The notes under the pieces were generated by a model. It was not told the DNA's origin, did not search any database, and was given only the letters and a program-made list of their open reading frames with translations. The position numbers and the translations under genes are program-made. A stretch of 64,000 bases of DNA from Albirhodobacter sp042466415. Lineage in GTDB: Bacteria; Pseudomonadota; Alphaproteobacteria; Rhodobacterales; Rhodobacteraceae. Numbering within the stretch: the first letter of the stretch is position 1; every line of letters begins with the position of its first letter. Below are positions 15,744 through 25,161 of this stretch, in pieces. The stretch lies in assembly GCF_042466415.1 (NCBI RefSeq), contig NZ_JAXHCH010000002.1, positions 186,001 to 250,000 on the forward strand, given 5' to 3'.

Positions 15744-16370
15744 ATGAAACAGGGATTTCCCATTGCCACGCCCGGTATGGTTATCGGATTGCTCGGCGGA
15801 TCATTTGATCCGGCGCATGACGGCCACGCGCATATCACGCGCGAAGCCTTGAGGCGGTTCGGGCTTGATCGCGTTTGGTGGCTGGTCAGCCCCGGAAACC
15901 CGCTGAAAGAACATGGGCCCGCGCCGATGGAGCGCCGCATCGCACGGGCGCGCGAGGTCATGCACGATCCTCGGGTTGAGGTTACGGGGCTTGAGGCCCA
16001 ACTTGGCACGCGGTTTACCGCCCAAACGTTGGAGAGACTCGTCGCGCTTTACCCCGGTGTTAAGTTTGTGTGGTTGATGGGCGCTGACAATTTGGCGCAG
16101 TTCCATCTGTGGGATAACTGGCGCGAGATCATGGCGCAGGTGCCGGTCGGCGTATTGGCGCGCCCTGGCGCACGGCTCGCGGCGCGTGGCTCGGTCGCGG
16201 CGGAGATATACGCGACCTCTCGTTTGGGGGCGGAGCAGGCACGAGGCTTGGCGCGCGCGCCCTTGCCGGCGTGGTGTTTTGTAAATGTTCCAATGCGCAG
16301 CCAATCCTCTTCTGCGATACGGGCGCAGGGGCAGTGGCCGACGAAGCTTGGTGCATCGTCCACGACATGA
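15744..16370 (+). CDS. nadD: nicotinate-nucleotide adenylyltransferase
   Basis: A 208-residue enzyme that couples nicotinate mononucleotide with ATP to give deamido-NAD+ in NAD biosynthesis. The nucleotidyltransferase motif GLLGGSFDPAHDGHAHI is followed by WWLVSPGNPLKEH, the MGADNLAQFHLWDNW block and the C-terminal RSQSSSAIR (ISSTxIR-like), the complete NadD set. The start at 15744 follows the family's usual GFP-leading N-terminus; the ribosome-binding site is poor, and an ATG at 15777 is an alternative. The carboxypeptidase gene follows after 71 bases. Confidence 0.9.
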   Translation: MKQGFPIATPGMVIGLLGGSFDPAHDGHAHITREALRRFGLDRVWWLVSPGNPLKEHGPAPMERRIARAREVMHDPRVEVTGLEAQLGTRFTAQTLERLVALYPGVKFVWLMGADNLAQFHLWDNWREIMAQVPVGVLARPGARLAARGSVAAEIYATSRLGAEQARGLARAPLPAWCFVNVPMRSQSSSAIRAQGQWPTKLGASSTT

Positions 16371-16441
16371 TACACGCCAATTGGCCTGTATCTGATGGCT
16401 ATGAGCCGCGTCGTAGAGCGATTGAGGGCGGGAGTGAAGAA

Positions 16442-17944
16442 ATGACCAAGGAATTGGGTTCGACTGCATTTGGTCTTGGTGAGATAGGCTGTTGCGCGAA
16501 AGTGTCACGCCGCGCGCTGCTGGGTCAGGCGGCTTTGGGTGGCGTTGCGTTTGCGATCGGCGCAACTGGGCGAGCCACTCCTGTAAAAGCGCAAGGATTG
16601 TTGCCCGCAGATTTGGTCGCGGCGGCGCAACTGGGGGGGCAGGTTTCATACGCGGTTGCGGATTTGAAGACTGGGCAAGTTCTTGAAACGATGAATGCCG
16701 ATCTCGGGATGGCGCCAGCCAGCACGATGAAGGCTTTGACGACCTGCTATGCATTTTCGACCCTTGGCACCTCGTATCGGTTTGTGACGAGGCTTGTCGC
16801 GACAGGGCCGATCGCGGGTGGTGTTTTAAACGGCGATTTGATCTTGATGGGGGGCGGCGATCCTACTTTGTCGACCGATGGATTGGCGATCTTGGCGGGC
16901 AAGCTGGCGGACCTCGGGGTTACGCGGATTTCGGGCCGGTTTTTGACCTACGGTGGGGCTTTGCCGTTTCGCGAGGAGATCGCCGATGATCAACCCGTCT
17001 ATGTTGGTTATAATCCGGCCGTCTCGGGGCTTATTTTGAATTACAACCGCGTTCATTTTGAATGGAAGCGCGGGCAAGGTGGGTATCAGCTTGCTATGGA
17101 TGCGCGCGGCAGTCGCGAGCGGCCGCGGGCGTATACCGTCACGGCGGGGCTCAGCAATCGGGAGAAGCCGGTTTACACCTACGCGCAGACCGGTGGCAAA
17201 GAGCAGTGGACAGTCTCGGCGCGGGCATTGGGGTCGGGGGGAAGTCGTTGGCTGCCTGTTCGGGCGCCGGACGCCTATGCCGGCGACGTGTTCCAGACTT
17301 TGGCGCGCGCGCGCGGAGTTGATTTGCCCAATCCTGCCGATCTACGCGGCACGCCGCGCGGGCAAGTGATTGCCGATTTGACGTCGGAGCCTTTGAGCGA
17401 GATCGCGCGCGATATGCTGCGGTATTCCACCAATATCACGGCCGAAGCCGTGGGTATGACGGCGTCCGCGCAGCTTGGCGTTGCTGGTGGTGGATCAGCG
17501 TCCGGGCGTGCGATGAGCTCTTGGCTCAAGCAGACAGCGGGGCTCAAATCCGCCAAGCTCGAGGATCATTCCGGTCTGGGAGTCAACTCGCGGATTTCGG
17601 CGCTCGATATGGTGCGGGCCTTGACGGCGCATGGGCCTGCGATCGGTCTGCGGGGGGTGATGCGCGATTTCGGGATGCGAGATGCGCAAGGGGGCGTCAT
17701 CAAGGGGCACCCGTTGCAGGTGCAGGCGAAGACGGGGACGTTGAACTTTGTGTCAACTTTGGCGGGGTATATGACCGCACAGGATGGCACTGAGCTGGTT
17801 TTCGCGGTGTTCACCGGAGATTTGCAACGCCGCGCACGGGCGAAAGACCAAGAAACGCCGGAAGGGTCGGGCGCGTGGGTGCGACGGTCAAAAATTTTGC
17901 AATCACGTTTGATCGAGCGTTGGGATGGGCTTTACGGGCGGTAA
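16442..17944 (+). CDS. dacB: D-alanyl-D-alanine carboxypeptidase/endopeptidase, PBP4 (DacB) family
   Basis: A 500-residue penicillin-binding protein of class C. The catalytic motifs are SxxK in APASTMKAL, SxN in YSTNITAEA and KTG in AKTGTLN. The large insertion between the first two (about residues 110-300) is typical of PBP4. The N-terminal region carries an export signal with a SRRALLG start, resembling a twin-arginine or Sec signal, that would send the enzyme to the periplasm to trim peptidoglycan peptides. The ATG at 16442 has GGGAG upstream; a GTG at 16501, immediately before SRRALLG, is a plausible alternative start. Confidence 0.88.
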   Translation: MTKELGSTAFGLGEIGCCAKVSRRALLGQAALGGVAFAIGATGRATPVKAQGLLPADLVAAAQLGGQVSYAVADLKTGQVLETMNADLGMAPASTMKALTTCYAFSTLGTSYRFVTRLVATGPIAGGVLNGDLILMGGGDPTLSTDGLAILAGKLADLGVTRISGRFLTYGGALPFREEIADDQPVYVGYNPAVSGLILNYNRVHFEWKRGQGGYQLAMDARGSRERPRAYTVTAGLSNREKPVYTYAQTGGKEQWTVSARALGSGGSRWLPVRAPDAYAGDVFQTLARARGVDLPNPADLRGTPRGQVIADLTSEPLSEIARDMLRYSTNITAEAVGMTASAQLGVAGGGSASGRAMSSWLKQTAGLKSAKLEDHSGLGVNSRISALDMVRALTAHGPAIGLRGVMRDFGMRDAQGGVIKGHPLQVQAKTGTLNFVSTLAGYMTAQDGTELVFAVFTGDLQRRARAKDQETPEGSGAWVRRSKILQSRLIERWDGLYGR

Positions 17945-17955
17945 ACGCCCGTTTT
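17934..17955 (+). terminator. intrinsic terminator overlapping the dacB stop codon
   Basis: ACGGGCG, a five-base loop that includes the stop codon, CGCCCGT and a short T-run. A second GC-rich hairpin without T-run (GGCGCGGC at 17964-17971 with GCCGCGCC at 17980-17987) sits between the convergent genes and may serve the leftward gene. Confidence 0.7.
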
Positions 17956-17997
17956 GAGCCGCGGGCGCGGCGGTAGCGAGCCGCGCCGTTTGCGAGG

Positions 17998-18420
17998 TCA
18001 CATTTTCAAATGGCGCGCGCGGGCGCCGCGTTCAATTGCGGCGGCGTGCAGGCGATCGATATTCAGCTCGAAGCGGATTTCTTCGAGCATCCGCAGCTCG
18101 CTTTCCCGCAATGTGCCATCAGCCGCGGCGACGTCACAGGCCAGCGCATAGGCAGTCTCAAAGAACTTTTCAGGCAGGCTTTCGCGCACAATGCCAAACA
18201 AGGCCTCCAATCCGTCTTCCTCCTCAAACAAGGCATAGACAGTGCTCGCGACCGGATTGATCCGGTCCAGGTCGTAATCCGCGAAGACTGGCATATGGTT
18301 GACCATGCGTTCTATCGCGAGAAGTTCGACCGTGCGGATGTCCTCATCAGAGACGGAAACGGCGACCATGACGGCGACGAGGCTGTCTTGTGGGGAGAGA
18401 GCGGCGAGAATCTCGGTCAT
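17998..18420 (-). CDS. TerB-like tellurite-resistance-family protein
   Basis: A 140-residue all-helical, acidic protein with the TerB-fold pattern. Acidic turns in paired helices (VSVSDEDIRTVELLAIERM, then DVAAADGTLRESELRMLEEI) resemble the metal-binding turns of TerB. Many Rhodobacterales carry such a single-domain copy of unknown role, so tellurite resistance should not be assumed. The start at 18420 has AAGGAC at good spacing. It is divergent from lysK, with 127 bases between. Confidence 0.75.
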   Translation of the reverse strand: MTEILAALSPQDSLVAVMVAVSVSDEDIRTVELLAIERMVNHMPVFADYDLDRINPVASTVYALFEEEDGLEALFGIVRESLPEKFFETAYALACDVAAADGTLRESELRMLEEIRFELNIDRLHAAAIERGARARHLKM

Positions 18421-18547
18421 TTCGGGTCCTTTCGGGACGGAATGCGGGCGGAAGCTGCCCTTGCTGTGGTTCAAAATATTGACGATTGCGACGGCGTTCA
18501 ATAGGTGGATCAAGCTGGGCGCATGGGGCGCCCCTGAGAGGATTACC

Positions 18548-20194
18548 ATGAGCACTTTGCGCGACGCAGCGATGAACTCCAAAGCTTGGCCTTTTGAGGA
18601 AGCGCGCCGGGTGCTCAAACGGTACGAAAAAGCCCCGCCCGAGAAGGGGTATGTTCTGTTCGAAACGGGCTACGGGCCGTCGGGTTTGCCGCATATCGGA
18701 ACCTTTGGCGAGGTTGCGCGGACGTCGATGATCAAACGTGCGTTCGAACTGATTTCCGATATTCCAACGAAATTGCTGTGCTTTTCGGATGACATGGACG
18801 GCATGCGTAAGGTGCCCGAGAATGTGCCGCAGCAGGATCTTTTGACAGAGAATCTCCAGCGGCCCTTGACCAGCGTGCCTGACCCGTTCGGCGAATTTCC
18901 GAGCTTTGGCGATCATAATAACGCGATGTTGCGCCGCTTTTTGGACACGTTCGGGTTTGAATACGAGTTCGCGTCTGCGACCGAGTATTATAAAGCGGGC
19001 AAGTTCGATGCGATTTTGCTTCTGGCGCTTGAGCGCTACGACGCGATCATGAAAATTATGCTCAGGTCCCTGCGCGAGGAGCGCCGTGCGACCTATTCGT
19101 GCTTCTTGCCGATCCATCCCGAGACGGGCCGCGTGCTTTATGTCCCGATGAAATCGGTCGATCCGGTGGCGGGGACGATCACATTCGATGATGAGGATGG
19201 TCGCGAGTGGACCCTGCCTGTGACTGGCGGGAACGTGAAGTTGCAGTGGAAGCCTGATTTTGGGGCGCGCTGGGCGGCGCTTGACGTTGATTTTGAAATG
19301 TATGGCAAGGATCACGCCGCAAATACGCCGATCTACGGCGGGATTTGCAAAGTTCTTGGTGGTCGCGGGCCGGAGAACTTTACCTATGAGTTGTTCTTGG
19401 ATGAGAACGGCGAGAAAATTTCGAAATCGAAGGGCAACGGCTTGTCGATTGACGAGTGGCTGACCTATGCGTCGACGGAATCTCTAAGCTATTTCATGTA
19501 CTTGAAGCCTAAGACGGCGAAACGGATGCATTTCGATGTGATCCCGAAAGCCGTGGACGAATATCATCAGCAATTGCGCGCTTTTGAGACACAAACCGAG
19601 GCGCAGCAGTTGGATAACCCTGTCTGGCATATCCACGGCGGGGATGTTCCACAAAGCAAGATGGTTGTGCCGTTCTCGATGCTTCTCAATCTCGCTTCCG
19701 TTGCAGGCGCGACGGAGAAGGACGCGCTGTGGGGCTTCATCAAGCGCTACGCGCCAGATGCAACACCCGAGACGCATCCCGATCTGGACCAAGCGGCAGG
19801 CTTTGCCGTTCGCTACTTCAACGATTTCGTGGCACCGAGCCGCGTGTTCCGTGCCCCCACGGAAGGCGAGCGCGCGGCGCTGGCCGATTTGGTCACGGCG
19901 TTGAAAACCCCCGAGGCGGCATTGGCCGCGATTGCGAAGAAAAACGCGGATATGGGCAATGACGAGCCGCTGCCGGAAGCTGATTTCGGCTCTGACGAAT
20001 TCTTGCAATCGGTTGTTTTCGCAGTCGGCAAAAACAACGGGTTCGAGAACCTGCGGACATGGTTCCAAGCGCTATACGAGACCCTTTTGGGCGCAAGCCA
20101 AGGGCCACGTTTCGGCGGGTTCATCGCGCTTTACGGGGTGAATGAAACGATCGACCTCATCGAGCGCGCCTTGGCGGGCGAATTCGCCCGCTAA
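18548..20194 (+). CDS. lysK: class I lysyl-tRNA synthetase
   Basis: A 548-residue class I LysRS, the archaeal-type enzyme used instead of class II LysS in many alphaproteobacteria. The Rossmann-fold signature reads GPSGLPHIGTFGEVAR (HIGH box as HIGT), and the KMSKS loop is KISKSKGNG. The body has the family stretches SDDMDGMRKVPENVP and MYGKDHAANTPIYGG, and an alpha-helical anticodon-binding cage fills the last 200 residues. It charges tRNA-Lys with lysine in the cytoplasm. GAGAGG precedes the ATG. An intrinsic terminator follows, so the gene is probably monocistronic. Confidence 0.95.
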   Translation: MSTLRDAAMNSKAWPFEEARRVLKRYEKAPPEKGYVLFETGYGPSGLPHIGTFGEVARTSMIKRAFELISDIPTKLLCFSDDMDGMRKVPENVPQQDLLTENLQRPLTSVPDPFGEFPSFGDHNNAMLRRFLDTFGFEYEFASATEYYKAGKFDAILLLALERYDAIMKIMLRSLREERRATYSCFLPIHPETGRVLYVPMKSVDPVAGTITFDDEDGREWTLPVTGGNVKLQWKPDFGARWAALDVDFEMYGKDHAANTPIYGGICKVLGGRGPENFTYELFLDENGEKISKSKGNGLSIDEWLTYASTESLSYFMYLKPKTAKRMHFDVIPKAVDEYHQQLRAFETQTEAQQLDNPVWHIHGGDVPQSKMVVPFSMLLNLASVAGATEKDALWGFIKRYAPDATPETHPDLDQAAGFAVRYFNDFVAPSRVFRAPTEGERAALADLVTALKTPEAALAAIAKKNADMGNDEPLPEADFGSDEFLQSVVFAVGKNNGFENLRTWFQALYETLLGASQGPRFGGFIALYGVNETIDLIERALAGEFAR

Positions 20195-20217
20195 AAGCCC
20201 ACTAGCTGAGATGTCCG

Positions 20218-20250
20218 GCCCCGTCAGGCTTCTGCTTGGCGGGGCTTTTT
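20218..20250 (+). terminator. intrinsic terminator after lysK
   Basis: GCCCCGTCA pairs with TGGCGGGGC (nine pairs, one G-U) around a ten-base loop and is followed by TTTTT. Confidence 0.85.
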
Positions 20251-20437
20251 CATGGGCGCTTGCACGGGAGGCAGCGCACGGTGCGGTTAAGGTCTCTTTA
20301 GTCATTGTTGATAGCTGTCATCACAACCGAGGCACAGGCTTTGGGGGTTTTGAGCCAGAACGACCGATTTCCGGACGCGCGCGGTTGCGTCGGCGGAATA
20401 GGGCGAAGGTGGCGGGTATTGGCGAAGGGGATCGTGG

Positions 20438-22726
20438 ATGAATAAGGCGATTACGGATGGGCTGGTTTTCATGCCGTCCGCATTCAGTGCAGGGCTGGGC
20501 GTCTGGTCGAGCGAAAACGGAACGACGGGATCGGCTACGTATAATGGCGCGGGCAATGCGGCGATTGTGACGGGCGATCAGGATTTCGGATCGTGTCTTG
20601 AACTTGTGAAGCTCTCGAGCACAACCAAGCTGCGCTATATGGGGCAGACGCAGCTATATCCTGGCTGTTATCTCCAAATACGTGCGCGCGTTAAAGCGAT
20701 GAGCGGGAATCTTCCGTCGGTGCGCATTGCCGGCTACGCGATGAGCGGCTCGACCCATGTATCGGGATTGGTGGAGATCGGCCCGTCGAAAGCTCTGACG
20801 GCATATGGCGATATTGTCGAGGTCACGGCGATTGTGGGGACGGGCGCCAAAGGTGGCGTGACTATGGCGTGGGGGACCGCGCCGGTTTATGGGCATTTCG
20901 GGCTCGACCTGACGGGGGCGAACGGCGGGATTGTTCGCATTGAGTTGATCGAGATTGAGGACGTCAGCAATATCTACCTGCGCGATATGCTGGATGTGGT
21001 GGATGTGAAAGACTACGGAGCCGTCGGGGACGGTGTTACCAATGACATTCCAGCATTTCTAGCGGCGGATGCAGCCGCGAATGGCCGGCAGATTTTTGTC
21101 CCCAAAGGGACGTATTACCTCAATAATTCGATCTCCATTTCAGCGCCCGTGAAGTTCGAGGGGACGCTTAAAATGGATCCGTCGAGCCGGTTGGCGCTGT
21201 TGTCGAATTATGATTTTCCGACCTATGCGGAGGCTTTCGGGAACGAAGAATTGGGCTTGCGCAAGGGGCTTCAGGCGTTGATGACCTATACAGATCATAC
21301 GGTGTTTGATCTGTGCGGACGGCGGGTCGAAGTGACAGCGCCCTTGATGGTGTCTGACTATGCGCCCGGGTTGACGACGTGGTCGAACCGCCGCGTGTTG
21401 ACAAATGGCCAATTGAACGCTGTTGATGGGCCGGCATGGGCGCCTGTGGTTGTGACATCGCAAGCGACCTATAATGTCAACTCGCCCTACGTTCTGACCA
21501 ATGTGCCCAATATCGCGAATATTAAAGTTGGCTCCTTGATCACGGGCGCGGGGGTCGGGCGCGAGATTTACGTCAAGGCCGTCAATGTCGGCTCGTCGAC
21601 GATCACGTTGTCAAATCGTCTCTACGGCGGATCGGCTACGCGCACCTTCACCTTTACGCGCAACCAATACATGCTTGATTTCTCGGGCATGGCGCAACTT
21701 GATCGGTTCTTTATCGATCAAGTGGAATTCTTGTGCAGCAAGATTTGTTCGGGTGTGTTGTTGGCGCCCGAAGGTGAGATGTTCCACATGCATGATTGCC
21801 TGATGTTGCGCCCCAAAGCGCGGGCGATTACGTCGCCGGGCAACGGGTGTCAGGATATGGTGATTGACCGTTGCGAATTCTTGTCGCCCGAGATGGAATT
21901 GCCGGTCTCGCAGCGTACCGCTATCGCGTTCAATTCCAACAAGAACGACCTGAAGATCCGTAACAACCGGTTCGTTAATTTCCATCATACGATGGTGATT
22001 GGCGGCGAGGGGAGCTTGATCGTTGGCAACCACTGGTTCCAGAGTGATTACGAACCCGACGGCATCCGCACGGGTGGGCTGATCTTCACACAGACCCATG
22101 TGAAATCCATTGTGACGGGCAATTATATCGACAATTGCACGATTGAATGGACGAATGAATACGAATCCGATCCCGATTTCGGTGTTCAATATTCGTTTGG
22201 CGGGCTGTCACTCACGGGGAATATCTTTACCGCCATCGATGTTGCCCCGTGGTTTAGCTGGCTTGTGGTGAAGCCTTACGGCAGCGGGCATTATCTCTAC
22301 GGTCTGAATGTTTCGTGCAACGTGTTCCGCACAATTTCGGGAGCGATTGATCGCATCGAAAAAGTCGATACGACCTATGCCGCCCTCGATCATGCGTCAA
22401 ACCGCAACGTGACCTTCGAGAGCAACACGTATCAGGGTATCACCAATCCGACGATCAATCCGGTGTTGATCCAGCACGATCAGTCGACGGCCCAAACGGT
22501 GTGGACGATTGATCCGACGCGCTATCTGCCGTTTGAAGGGCATGCGCGGAAGGTCGAGAGCCTCGTGTGTGAGGGGATGATGACCACTGCGACGGGCGGG
22601 CGCGTGACCGAGATGCCGTATGTGTTGACCTCGCAAGGGGCGAGCAAAGACAAAGTCACGGTGAACTGGTCGCAAGCCGTGAAGGGGCGGACCCATCTGA
22701 AAATCCGTATGGATAACCCCAATTAA
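20438..22726 (+). CDS. large right-handed beta-helix protein (pectate-lyase superfamily / GH28-related), possible spike protein
   Basis: A 762-residue protein without a signal peptide or transmembrane segment. The first 185 residues form an unfamiliar beta-rich, possibly carbohydrate-binding, domain. Then comes the entry to a pectate-lyase-like beta-helix (VDVKDYGAVGDGVTNDIPAF), with repeated Asn-rich strands (IRNNRFVNFHH, LIVGNHWFQSD, IVTGNYIDNCT) to about residue 680. This entry motif is common to phage tailspikes and polysaccharide depolymerases. Lack of a secretion signal and isolation between two terminators suggest a virion-type or gene-transfer-agent spike (GhsB-like), or a type I-secreted enzyme. 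Catalytic residues were not identified. The assignment to a fold is firm; the role is inference. Confidence 0.7.
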   Translation: MNKAITDGLVFMPSAFSAGLGVWSSENGTTGSATYNGAGNAAIVTGDQDFGSCLELVKLSSTTKLRYMGQTQLYPGCYLQIRARVKAMSGNLPSVRIAGYAMSGSTHVSGLVEIGPSKALTAYGDIVEVTAIVGTGAKGGVTMAWGTAPVYGHFGLDLTGANGGIVRIELIEIEDVSNIYLRDMLDVVDVKDYGAVGDGVTNDIPAFLAADAAANGRQIFVPKGTYYLNNSISISAPVKFEGTLKMDPSSRLALLSNYDFPTYAEAFGNEELGLRKGLQALMTYTDHTVFDLCGRRVEVTAPLMVSDYAPGLTTWSNRRVLTNGQLNAVDGPAWAPVVVTSQATYNVNSPYVLTNVPNIANIKVGSLITGAGVGREIYVKAVNVGSSTITLSNRLYGGSATRTFTFTRNQYMLDFSGMAQLDRFFIDQVEFLCSKICSGVLLAPEGEMFHMHDCLMLRPKARAITSPGNGCQDMVIDRCEFLSPEMELPVSQRTAIAFNSNKNDLKIRNNRFVNFHHTMVIGGEGSLIVGNHWFQSDYEPDGIRTGGLIFTQTHVKSIVTGNYIDNCTIEWTNEYESDPDFGVQYSFGGLSLTGNIFTAIDVAPWFSWLVVKPYGSGHYLYGLNVSCNVFRTISGAIDRIEKVDTTYAALDHASNRNVTFESNTYQGITNPTINPVLIQHDQSTAQTVWTIDPTRYLPFEGHARKVESLVCEGMMTTATGGRVTEMPYVLTSQGASKDKVTVNWSQAVKGRTHLKIRMDNPN

Positions 22727-22779
22727 CCACTGGTTTGGGGGGCGAGGACTTCGGCGTTTTAATGGGTGAGTTGCGGCGG

Positions 22780-22804
22780 AAAGGGGCGGGGAACCGCCCC
22801 TTTT
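22780..22804 (+). terminator. intrinsic terminator after the beta-helix gene
   Basis: AAAGGGGCGG, a GGAA loop and CCGCCCCTTT form a ten-bp stem ending in TTTT. Confidence 0.85.
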
Positions 22805-23195
22805 GGGCATGTCGCGGCGCAGCGAATCACGCAGCGTCACCTAATGCGACGCGAAGGCCACGAGCTGGCTCTACGACACTCTTCGCTGTTCCGGCCTGTT
22901 TTGCCTTACCGGTTGGGGAAGCGCTTCAGCTTACGGGGAGGTGCGCGAGCTGACCAATCGCGCCTTACAACTGGTTGATGCAGTATGGCGATTTTCTGCT
23001 CGCGGTAGAAAATTTACACATTTATCTTGGTGTAAGTTAAATAATTTACAAGAAAAACATTTTAATAAAAGGGCTTACATGGTGTCGGGCTTCCGGTTTA
23101 CACTTCCTGTAGGATGGAGGGCGCTGATCGACGGATCGGCGCAGGGAATGGCGTGATCGCGCAGAGCTGATCAGGCTAAAAAAGGAGGACGCCAG
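22805..23195 (+). promoter_or_regulatory. gene-free region with clustered TTACAC-type motifs upstream of acs
   Basis: About 390 bases without a credible gene. The first 200 are GC-rich and show nothing clear. From 23005 to 23110 the DNA becomes AT-rich and carries repeated motifs: TTACAC (23014-23019) facing GTGTAA (23030-23035) across 10 bases, TTACA (23046-23050), CTTACA (23074-23079) and TTACAC (23098-23103). They probably are operators for the regulator of acs. A strong AAGGAGG ribosome-binding site ends the region. Confidence 0.5.
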
Positions 23196-25157
23196 ATGGC
23201 CGATCAAACTCAGGCACCGACAGTTCGTAGCATTCCGGCGGGCTTTGACGGGGCGCATGCCAATGCCGCCAAATATCAAGCCATGTACGCTGAATTGATG
23301 TCCTCACCAGAGGCGTTTTGGGGGCGCGAGGGAAAGCGTCTCGATTGGATGACACCCTACACCAAGGTCAAGAACACGGATTTCACGCTTGGTCAGGTCT
23401 CGATCAAGTGGTTTGAAGATGGCGTGTTGAACGCTTCGGTGAATTGTGTCGATCGCCACCTTGAGAAACGCGGTGACCAGACAGCGATCATCTTCGAACC
23501 TGATGATCCGGCGACGCCTGCCCAGCACATCACCTATCGCCAGCTGTCCGACAAAGTGAACCGGATGGCAAATGTCCTGTTGTCGCAGGGCGTTATGCGC
23601 GGCGACCGTGTTGTGATCTACATGCCGATGATCCCGGAAGCAGCTTATGCGATGCTGGCTTGCACACGGATCGGCGCGGTGCATTCGATCGTCTTCGCGG
23701 GCTTCTCGCCCGATGCTTTGGCCAACCGGATCAACGATTCCGGCGCGAAGCTGGTGATCACCGCCGATACCGCCCCGCGCGGCGGACGTCGCACCGCCCT
23801 CAAATCCAATACAGATGCGGCCTTGCTGCATTGCTCGGACAAGGTGCGTTGCCTTGTGGTGAAGCACACGGGCGATCAGACAACATGGGTTGATGGCCGA
23901 GACGTCGATGTGCTGGCATTGATGGAGACGGTCTCGCCCGATTGCCCGCCGCGGCCGATGAACGCGGAAGATCCGCTGTTCATTCTTTACACGTCAGGCT
24001 CCACCGGTAAGCCAAAGGGCGTCGTGCACACCACAGGCGGCTATCTGGTTTATGCCGCTATGACCCATCAATACACGTTCGATTACCATGATGGCGACGT
24101 CTTTTGGTGCACCGCGGACGTCGGTTGGGTGACGGGGCATAGCTACATCGTTTACGGGCCGCTTGCGAATGGGGCGACGACATTGATGTTCGAGGGCGTC
24201 CCGACCTATCCGGACGCAGGGCGGTTTTGGGAAGTGTGCGCCAAGCACAAGGTCAACCAGTTCTACACCGCGCCGACAGCGATCCGTGCGTTGATGGGGC
24301 AAGGCACGGACTGGGTCGAGAAGCACGATCTGTCGTCCTTGCGGGTTCTGGGATCGGTGGGTGAGCCGATCAACCCCGAGGCGTGGGTTTGGTATGATAC
24401 CCATGTCGGGAAGGGGAAATGCCCGATCGTCGATACGTTCTGGCAGACAGAAACGGGCGGCCATATGCTCACGCCGCTTCCCGGTGCGACGGCGACCAAA
24501 CCAGGTTCCGCGACGCATCCGTTCTTCGGCGTGAAACCAGTCGTATTGGACCCTGCGACGGCAGAGATCCAATCCGAGACGCAGGCCGAAGGCGTGCTGT
24601 GTATCTCCGATAGCTGGCCTGGTCAGATGCGGACGCTTTGGGGGGATCACGAGCGCTTCGAGGAAGCTTATTTCAGCCAGTATAAGGGGTATTACTTCAC
24701 CGGAGACGGGTGCCGTCGCGATGAGGATGGCTATTACTGGATCACGGGCCGCGTCGATGATGTGATCAACGTCTCGGGCCACCGGATGGGGACGGCCGAG
24801 GTCGAATCCGCACTTGTGGCACATGCCGCCGTCGCGGAAGCTGCGGTCGTTGGGTTCCCGCATGATATCAAGGGTCAAGGCATCTACGCCTATGTGACCT
24901 TGATGAACGATCAAGAGCCCTCCGAGGAGCTTCGCAAGGAGCTGGTCAAATGGGTTCGCTCGGAAATCGGGCCGATTGCGTCGCCGGATGTGATCCAATG
25001 GGCGCCCGGTTTGCCCAAGACCCGTTCGGGCAAGATCATGCGCCGCATTTTGCGTAAGATCGCCGAGAACGACTATGGCAGCTTGGGTGATATTTCGACC
25101 CTCGCGGACCCGTCCGTCGTGCAGGATCTGATCGACAATCGCGCGAATAAGGTCTGA
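23196..25157 (+). CDS. acs: acetyl-CoA synthetase (AMP-forming)
   Basis: A 653-residue enzyme that makes acetyl-CoA from acetate, ATP and CoA, releasing AMP and pyrophosphate. The AMP-binding P-loop YTSGSTGKPKGV, the motif DTFWQTETGGHM, the hinge region (YYWITGRVDDVINVSGHR) and the C-terminal Lys in RSGKIMRR, the residue controlled by acetylation in Acs enzymes, are all present. Length is normal. It starts the acetate region: an adenylate kinase gene begins four bases after its stop codon, and the transporter genes follow. AAGGAGG gives a strong start. Confidence 0.95.
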   Translation: MADQTQAPTVRSIPAGFDGAHANAAKYQAMYAELMSSPEAFWGREGKRLDWMTPYTKVKNTDFTLGQVSIKWFEDGVLNASVNCVDRHLEKRGDQTAIIFEPDDPATPAQHITYRQLSDKVNRMANVLLSQGVMRGDRVVIYMPMIPEAAYAMLACTRIGAVHSIVFAGFSPDALANRINDSGAKLVITADTAPRGGRRTALKSNTDAALLHCSDKVRCLVVKHTGDQTTWVDGRDVDVLALMETVSPDCPPRPMNAEDPLFILYTSGSTGKPKGVVHTTGGYLVYAAMTHQYTFDYHDGDVFWCTADVGWVTGHSYIVYGPLANGATTLMFEGVPTYPDAGRFWEVCAKHKVNQFYTAPTAIRALMGQGTDWVEKHDLSSLRVLGSVGEPINPEAWVWYDTHVGKGKCPIVDTFWQTETGGHMLTPLPGATATKPGSATHPFFGVKPVVLDPATAEIQSETQAEGVLCISDSWPGQMRTLWGDHERFEEAYFSQYKGYYFTGDGCRRDEDGYYWITGRVDDVINVSGHRMGTAEVESALVAHAAVAEAAVVGFPHDIKGQGIYAYVTLMNDQEPSEELRKELVKWVRSEIGPIASPDVIQWAPGLPKTRSGKIMRRILRKIAENDYGSLGDISTLADPSVVQDLIDNRANKV

Positions 25158-25161
25158 TCGG

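Noticed and set aside
17998..18420. Tellurite resistance as function of the TerB-like gene
   Set aside because: No other ter gene is present and single TerB-like domains are widespread without such a phenotype.
22727..23195. A hidden small gene or RNA in the gap between the beta-helix gene and acs
   Set aside because: No frame with a convincing start or codon pattern and no clear RNA fold was found apart from the terminator and the TTACAC motifs.
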